Virus record (IMG/VR): IMGVR_UViG_3300025117_000050 | Location: 1 to 64,000 of that record | DNA from: a virus | Length of the DNA: 64,000 nucleotides | Reading direction: 5' to 3' (one strand) | Shown here: positions 59,392 through 64,000 of the stretch, piece after piece | Numbering within the stretch: the stretch's first letter is position 1 | Layout: every line of letters starts with the position of its first letter | Translations under genes and position numbers: made by a program | The notes under the pieces: generated by a model | The model's input: only the letters and a program-made list of their open reading frames with translations | Databases searched by the model: none | Told to the model about the DNA's origin: nothing

Positions 59392-59610
59392 ATGATTGAT
59401 ATAGAACATAAAAACGAACCTAAAGTTAAAATTGATTTTGCTTACACTGACGAATTCGACAATAATAGTAGACTTATCAAAACACTTATGAAAGTAGATT
59501 CAAACATTCAAACTCAATTAGAATTATTAATAGAAGAATTTAAATGTTTTTTAATGGGTGTTGGATTTTCGCCTGAAACAGTTGATGCTATACAGATTGT
59601 AGAGAATTAG
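59392..59610 (+). CDS. hypothetical protein
   Basis: 72 residues, GAAAGGAGGAAAATACAT site. C-terminal helix QTQLELLIEEFKCFLMGVGF and SPETVDAIQI are typical of small phage orphans. Unknown. Confidence 0.65.
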   Translation: MIDIEHKNEPKVKIDFAYTDEFDNNSRLIKTLMKVDSNIQTQLELLIEEFKCFLMGVGFSPETVDAIQIVEN

Positions 59611-59633
59611 ATTAAATATTAGAAAGGATAAAT

Positions 59634-59885
59634 ATGAATAAAATTATATTTGAAAATGGTAGTGAAGTAAAAATAGTTGAATCTGCATCTACTTTTAGAA
59701 GTAAGAGAAGTGAATTGATTAGTTTTTATTGTACAGAATGTAGAGATATGCATATAGATGTTCCTATATCAGAAATGTTGCATATTAAAGATGATATTTT
59801 TATATGTAAAACAAGTTTTGAAAATAATTTATATCAATATTTTACTGAAGAATCATATTTATATTTACCACCGAAAGAAAATTAA
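59634..59885 (+). CDS. hypothetical protein with Cys pair
   Basis: 83 residues, GAAAGGATAAAT site. FYCTECRDMHIDV in a beta-rich context. No family recognised. Confidence 0.55.
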   Translation: MNKIIFENGSEVKIVESASTFRSKRSELISFYCTECRDMHIDVPISEMLHIKDDIFICKTSFENNLYQYFTEESYLYLPPKEN

Positions 59886-59944
59886 GTTGTTATCAATCTT
59901 ATCTTTGGTTTTAATTTAATAAACAAAAAAAGGAGAAAATGAAT

Positions 59945-60196
59945 ATGTATAAAATTAAAATAGAAAATAATAATAATTCTAAAAAAATAGAAATACCAGA
60001 AACACCATTCTTTCTATCTCATTGTGATGGTAAAAGTTATTATATTGTTTCAAAAAATTCAGATAAAGATAGATATTTATTAACTGCTGTTGACAATGGA
60101 ATTACATATGATAATAATTATGTAGGAAAACAAGTTTATAATAATTTAAATAATGGCACTTGGATATTGCATGAATCTAAAATTGTAATAATTTAA
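59945..60196 (+). CDS. hypothetical protein
   Basis: 83 residues; ATG 59945 is better spaced from AAAAGGAG than ATG 59939. Beta-rich, Asn-rich. No family recognised. Confidence 0.55.
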   Translation: MYKIKIENNNNSKKIEIPETPFFLSHCDGKSYYIVSKNSDKDRYLLTAVDNGITYDNNYVGKQVYNNLNNGTWILHESKIVII

Positions 60197-60220
60197 TAAA
60201 CAAAAAAAGAGATTGAAAAT

Positions 60221-60976
60221 ATGTACGATTATTATGAAGAACCACCTTATTATGAACCAACTTTAGCGGATGAAATTTTAATAGAATATCAACAAAAAAT
60301 GAAAGATGCTTTGTTAGATAGTGTTAAGTCACAAATTGAGAATATCAAGGATGAAAATGTAAGATTAAAAGAAGAAAATGGAAACTATAAACAACGTGAA
60401 AGAGATATTATAAATAAAGAAAATGATTTAAAATACAAAGAAGAAAATCTTAAAAGAGAAGTTACTAATGAATTTTATCAAAGTAATATTGGTGATACTT
60501 TAAAGCAATATGTAGAAGAGTGTGAAGTATGGTTTGCTGATATAAATCGTTATCAAAATGAAAAATGTAATTTATGTAACGAAGAAAGAAAATTAGTTGC
60601 AAATTTTCCAAATGGTGAAATTATTAAAACTGCATGTGCTTGTGCAAAAATGTTAAGTAAATATGTTCCTGCTATAAGCACAACTACAATGATTAAATTT
60701 AGTAAACGAGATAGTAGGTATTCTTCAGAAAGAATATTTTATTTTAGTAGAAGTTATTCTCCTAATAATGATAGAAATAGTTATGATTATGATTATCAAG
60801 AATTTAAAATATATCATGTTGTTAATGAATTTAATGAAAGTATTATTGAATTGCATAAAAATAAATCATATGGCGAGAGACTAGGATTTAAAAGCAAAGA
60901 AGAATGTCAGAAGTATTGTGACTGGCTGAATAAAAAAGATGATAATTGCGAAGAAATTGAATTAGATGATGAATAA
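60221..60976 (+). CDS. coiled-coil protein with Cys cluster
   Basis: 251 residues. Residues 15-95 are a coiled coil (IENIKDENVRLKEENGNYKQ). Then CNLCNEERKLVAN and TACACAK form a zinc-like site, followed by a mixed C-terminal domain and acidic end. A type seen in Firmicute phages; unknown. Confidence 0.65.
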   Translation: MYDYYEEPPYYEPTLADEILIEYQQKMKDALLDSVKSQIENIKDENVRLKEENGNYKQRERDIINKENDLKYKEENLKREVTNEFYQSNIGDTLKQYVEECEVWFADINRYQNEKCNLCNEERKLVANFPNGEIIKTACACAKMLSKYVPAISTTTMIKFSKRDSRYSSERIFYFSRSYSPNNDRNSYDYDYQEFKIYHVVNEFNESIIELHKNKSYGERLGFKSKEECQKYCDWLNKKDDNCEEIELDDE

Positions 60977-60991
60977 AAGGAGCATAAATAC

Positions 60992-61198
60992 ATGATCGTT
61001 AAAATAGGAAACACTTATTACAATTCCACAGAACAATTAATATTACTAATACTTAGCAAAGAAGAAAAATCTCATATTGCTAATATGGAAGAAAATAAAA
61101 AGAAATATTTATCTTTTCCTAGTGATTATAATATAAATAATGCTAAGATGATTTTAGAAAATGTACCTGAGTGGATACTTAAGTGTATTGATTGTTAG
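60992..61198 (+). CDS. hypothetical protein
   Basis: 68 residues, AAAAGGAGCATAAATAC site. Strand pair then helices. No family recognised. Confidence 0.55.
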   Translation: MIVKIGNTYYNSTEQLILLILSKEEKSHIANMEENKKKYLSFPSDYNINNAKMILENVPEWILKCIDC

Positions 61199-61247
61199 AA
61201 TATAAAAATAAATAAGGTATAAAATAAATAGTAAAGGAGAATATATT

Positions 61248-61817
61248 ATGTCAGAATATATAGATAAAGTAGTAAAAGTAATAAATACAGATGGATTTCA
61301 ATTTCAAGACAGTAATGAATTAGAAATGTACATAGGTAAAATAGGAATAATTAAAATTGATCATAATTATGGATTTAGAAATAGATTTATTGTAGAATTT
61401 TATGATAAAAATGTAAATGATATTGATAATCAAAAAGGTAAAATATGTTTTGCTATAGATAATTTAGAGTTTATAGGTAAAAATGAAGAAAAAGATAAAG
61501 AAGATGTAAATGATAATACTTTACCAGATGATAATATAAATAAAAATAATTTGCAAGACATAATTAAACAAATGCTAAATGTAATAGGTGACTACGAAGG
61601 AAGTAAAATATCAATGGGTATTTGGCCTCCAAATGAAATATATTTTTTAGTTTATGAAACTGAAGCATTAATTGAAATAGATAAAAAAGAAAAATGTGCT
61701 TATTTAAATACTGATACAATGACACATCATTTGACTAGTAGTATGTTAGATGAATTGAATCAGATTGTTAAAATAATTGATGATAATATTGATGTTATTT
61801 TAGAGTGTGTAAAATAG
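61248..61817 (+). CDS. hypothetical SH3-like protein, paralogue of 58194
   Basis: 189 residues, AAAGGAGAATATATT site. The first 80 residues (KVVKVINTDGFQFQDSNELE, GKIGIIKIDHNYGFRNRFIV, GKICFAIDNLEFIG) match the 58194 protein's N-terminus; a different acidic C-terminal domain follows. No known family. Confidence 0.65.
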   Translation: MSEYIDKVVKVINTDGFQFQDSNELEMYIGKIGIIKIDHNYGFRNRFIVEFYDKNVNDIDNQKGKICFAIDNLEFIGKNEEKDKEDVNDNTLPDDNINKNNLQDIIKQMLNVIGDYEGSKISMGIWPPNEIYFLVYETEALIEIDKKEKCAYLNTDTMTHHLTSSMLDELNQIVKIIDDNIDVILECVK

Positions 61818-61878
61818 TAATACATTATAACGTATTATTATTAAATAAAATATAAAAAAGAAAAGGAGAAATGAAAAC

Positions 61879-62196
61879 ATGAACGAATTATTAACTAGTT
61901 TATTGGAGAATCCAGAGGCATTAAAAGAAATGATTAAAGAACAAGTAGGTCAGTACAAACCATTAGTTTATATGATTGGGACAGAATTATTAGAAGTTTA
62001 TAAAGACTTCGCAAATAATACTGAATATTTTATTGTCAAAGCAAAAGTAAGAAAGAATCAATTTGATGCATATGTTGAAGTAGGATTTACAAAAGAACAA
62101 GCAATGATGTTTTTACTTGCTGATATGGATAGTATGAAAAAATCAATTAGTAATGTTACAAACAGTGTAGGGAATAAGAGTAAAAAAGAAAAATAA
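61879..62196 (+). CDS. hypothetical protein
   Basis: 105 residues, AAAAGGAGAAATGAAAAC site. Helical; MNELLTSLLENPEALKEMIK resembles small phage proteins of unknown role. Followed by a strong hairpin. Confidence 0.65.
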   Translation: MNELLTSLLENPEALKEMIKEQVGQYKPLVYMIGTELLEVYKDFANNTEYFIVKAKVRKNQFDAYVEVGFTKEQAMMFLLADMDSMKKSISNVTNSVGNKSKKEK

Positions 62197-62208
62197 AATG
62201 ATACATAT

Positions 62209-62248
62209 TATATGTTGTGGTTGATGTCTATTATAACCACAACATATA
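62209..62248 (+). terminator. hairpin terminator
   Basis: Perfect 14-bp stem (62209-62222 with 62235-62248, TATGTTGTGGTT core), 12-base loop, no T-run. Confidence 0.5.
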
Positions 62249-62307
62249 GTTAAATGTTTGAATAAAATGAATGTTTTGAGATGAAACTAAAAAGGAGTAG
62301 AAATAAT

Positions 62308-62738
62308 ATGTCATTAAAACACTACAAATATAATAATAACCAATGTATTATTAATAATCATTCAGAATCATAAAATTATTAAAATGGTTTTTACATCATG
62401 GAGCAGAAAATTATTGTGGTGGAGATATTCCAATGTTTAATAATTTATATGATATGTTAGATGAATTAGATGTAATATATAAGAATTTTAATTATGAAAG
62501 TGACAATGAAGATGATTCTTATCTAATAAATGATGTTTCTGAATTAGAAGAATTCTTATTAAATAATATTAATGAAAATACATTAATTCCATCAGAAGAT
62601 GAATATCCTATATTAGTATCATGGTATAGAGTGGAAAGTTTTGATAGACATGGAGATGTTAGTATTAAATTAATGAATTTTACTTCTATGAAGGAAATTA
62701 AAAGTGTGAATGATTTTATTGATGAATATAAAAAATAA
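62308..62738 (+). pseudogene. small acidic phage protein, frameshifted
   Basis: AAAAGGAG site; first frame stops at 62371-62373, the next continues LLKWFLHHGAENYCGGDIPM to 62738. One missing base near 62370 would give about 143 residues. The C-terminal part alone could start at ATG 62433. Confidence 0.55.
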
Positions 62739-62763
62739 ATAGAATGGAGAAATAATATAAAAC

Positions 62764-63027
62764 ATGAATAAAAACTTTATAATCGAATGTATTGATATCG
62801 TAGAACAAATAAAATTAAATTCAATAGTAGCAATAACTAAGGATAACGAAGAATTAAAATATCAACTTAAATATGATGAAGAATTTAAAGATTTAAATTT
62901 AGAATGTTTAGACAAAGAAAATGAAATATGGGATTTTGGTGATACGATAGAAAATGTTAAAGAAGGGTTAGTATGTGATGCTGTTAGATATAAATATCAG
63001 AAAATAAGATTAATAAAGGAGGATTAA
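62764..63027 (+). CDS. hypothetical protein
   Basis: 87 residues; AATGGAG site. Possible distant paralogue of the 15494 protein (same helix-strand opening and ending). No family recognised. Confidence 0.6.
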   Translation: MNKNFIIECIDIVEQIKLNSIVAITKDNEELKYQLKYDEEFKDLNLECLDKENEIWDFGDTIENVKEGLVCDAVRYKYQKIRLIKED

Positions 63028-63031
63028 TATT

Positions 63032-63196
63032 ATGATTGATAAATCATGTTATACTTGTAAAAGTGCTAATTTATCAAAGGACAAATTTCCTTGCAATAAA
63101 TGTCATAATCAGAATAATTGGAGTTATAGATTCGATGTTCAATTATTATGTTTAGTCGGAGTAGGTATAATAGTTGCTGGATTTATATTGTTATAG
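63032..63196 (+). CDS. zinc-knuckle membrane micropeptide
   Basis: 54 residues, AAAGGAGGATTAATATT site. CYTCKSANLS and CNKCHNQ, then one span LLCLVGVGIIVAGFILL. A zinc head with a membrane tail. Confidence 0.55.
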   Translation: MIDKSCYTCKSANLSKDKFPCNKCHNQNNWSYRFDVQLLCLVGVGIIVAGFILL

Positions 63197-63236
63197 TAAT
63201 AATAAAATAAGTTAATAAGGAGGAATAATACATAAT

Positions 63237-63464
63237 ATGAAAGTTAAAATTTTAAAAATTAAGAATAGTATTTCTAAAAGAAAAATTGGAGAAATAATTG
63301 AAGCAAAGAGACTTTATGAATTAACCAATGAAGAATTAGAAGAATCTATAGGTTATATTCCTAATGATGAATCGTTATGGGAGAAGAATGATATATTTAT
63401 CCATGAAGAAGGAAATTATTATGTATATATGCTTGAAAATGAAATAGAGATTATTGGAGAATAA
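63237..63464 (+). CDS. hypothetical protein
   Basis: 75 residues, AAGGAGGAATAATACATA site. Starts KVKILKIKNSISKRKIGEII, a beta-barrel-like phage orphan; acidic. Ends before a strong hairpin. Confidence 0.6.
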   Translation: MKVKILKIKNSISKRKIGEIIEAKRLYELTNEELEESIGYIPNDESLWEKNDIFIHEEGNYYVYMLENEIEIIGE

Positions 63465-63469
63465 TTTTA

Positions 63470-63517
63470 TTACTACATATAGTTATTATTATATTATTAA
63501 ATAACTATATGTAGTAA
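63470..63517 (+). terminator. long hairpin
   Basis: Perfect 18-bp stem (63470-63487 with 63500-63517), 12-base loop, between two genes. Terminator or operator. Confidence 0.55.
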
Positions 63518-63537
63518 AATATTCACATAGAAAAGAG

Positions 63538-64000
63538 ATGATTATTATAGGTAGTACAATTTATAGTGACCAAAAACTCATGTATTTTCCTACACAAGAA
63601 TATGAGACACATAGATTATTAGCATTATTAGGAGATATTCAATTAGACTATATGCAAGAAAGATATTTGAAAGAATATGTATTTAGTAAAGAAGAATATA
63701 ATGAATTATTTATACAAAGTGCTAATAGTAGTGTCCCAATGAAATTTGTTCTATACGATAAATGGTTAAAAGAAAACAAATACGATTATATTAAATCATA
63801 TTTTACTATTAAATTTGGCAGTAAGGGAAATAATACTAATAGCAATGATAATTTTCCTATTACAATTTGTGATCCATTTTCTGGAGAAGGAAATTTCTTA
63901 GATGTATTCAAGTCATTCATCCCTAAAAATGATTATGGCAGTGATATACTATTAATTGGAAATGAATTAGAGGAAAATCGTTTTAATTTTATAAAAGAAA
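63538..64000 (+). CDS. DUF6094-like N-6 DNA methyltransferase, partial
   Basis: Starts near ATG 63538 and runs off the window after 154 codons. ITICDPFSGEGNFLDVF fits class I methyltransferase motif I (DPxxGxG) and LIGNELEENRFNFIKE resembles the motif II acidic strand of DUF6094-type phage methyltransferases. The catalytic (D/N)PP(Y/F) motif would lie beyond the edge. May modify phage DNA against restriction. Confidence 0.6.
   Translation, partial: MIIIGSTIYSDQKLMYFPTQEYETHRLLALLGDIQLDYMQERYLKEYVFSKEEYNELFIQSANSSVPMKFVLYDKWLKENKYDYIKSYFTIKFGSKGNNTNSNDNFPITICDPFSGEGNFLDVFKSFIPKNDYGSDILLIGNELEENRFNFIKE

Overview
The window looks like part of a large temperate bacteriophage, or the prophage it forms, from a low-GC Firmicute, most likely a Clostridium. 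The reasons are very AT-rich DNA, strong AGGAGG ribosome sites, consensus TTGACA/TATAAT promoters, about 150 densely packed genes that are nearly all small and on the + strand, many phage-type zinc-ribbon orphans, and several homing endonucleases. No capsid, tail, lysis or DNA polymerase gene was recognised, so this is an accessory/early and lysogeny-control part of the genome. No tRNA, rRNA or CRISPR array was seen.

Layout. 0-19.5 kb: small orphans with a ParB-like DGHHR protein, a compact GC-rich structured RNA (about 2117-2278), a DUF262 protein, a SAM-methyltransferase-like protein and three HNH endonucleases. 19.5-30.7 kb: a gene-free stretch with iteron-like repeats, an AbrB/MazE-type protein, an NMN-adenylyltransferase-like enzyme, a secreted 3D-domain protein, a fourth HNH endonuclease, a minus-strand type I signal peptidase, a GNAT acetyltransferase and a HAD-type phosphatase. 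30.7-39.5 kb: a 686-residue protein with a DUF2135-like region and its partner, many zinc ribbons, a Pth2-like protein and a metallophosphoesterase. 39.5-49.3 kb: the lysogeny/communication region. 49.3-64 kb: more small orphans, then the start of a DUF6094-like methyltransferase running off the end.

The most notable region is 39.5-48.4 kb. A MazF/PemK-like protein is followed by a repeat-rich homing endonuclease, a DUF5317 membrane protein, a seven-helix membrane protein resembling the sensor half of AgrC but lacking the kinase, an AgrD-like propeptide too short for routine gene calling, an HTH-MazF fusion, an orphan and AgrB. Directly downstream lie homologues (by size, order and motifs) of SPbeta YopQ (DGYHR protein) and YopR/MrpR, the integrase-fold lysogeny repressor, plus a DUF4046/homing-repeat protein. 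In SPbeta the arbitrium peptide system sits just upstream of these two genes. My inference is that here an Agr cyclic-peptide circuit occupies the arbitrium position and may inform the lysis-lysogeny decision.

At least nineteen genes are broken as written: frameshifts (most in short A or G runs) and single in-frame stops of all three types. This points to prophage decay and/or assembly indels and should be kept in mind for all small genes. Homology calls come from motif recognition alone; no database search was possible.
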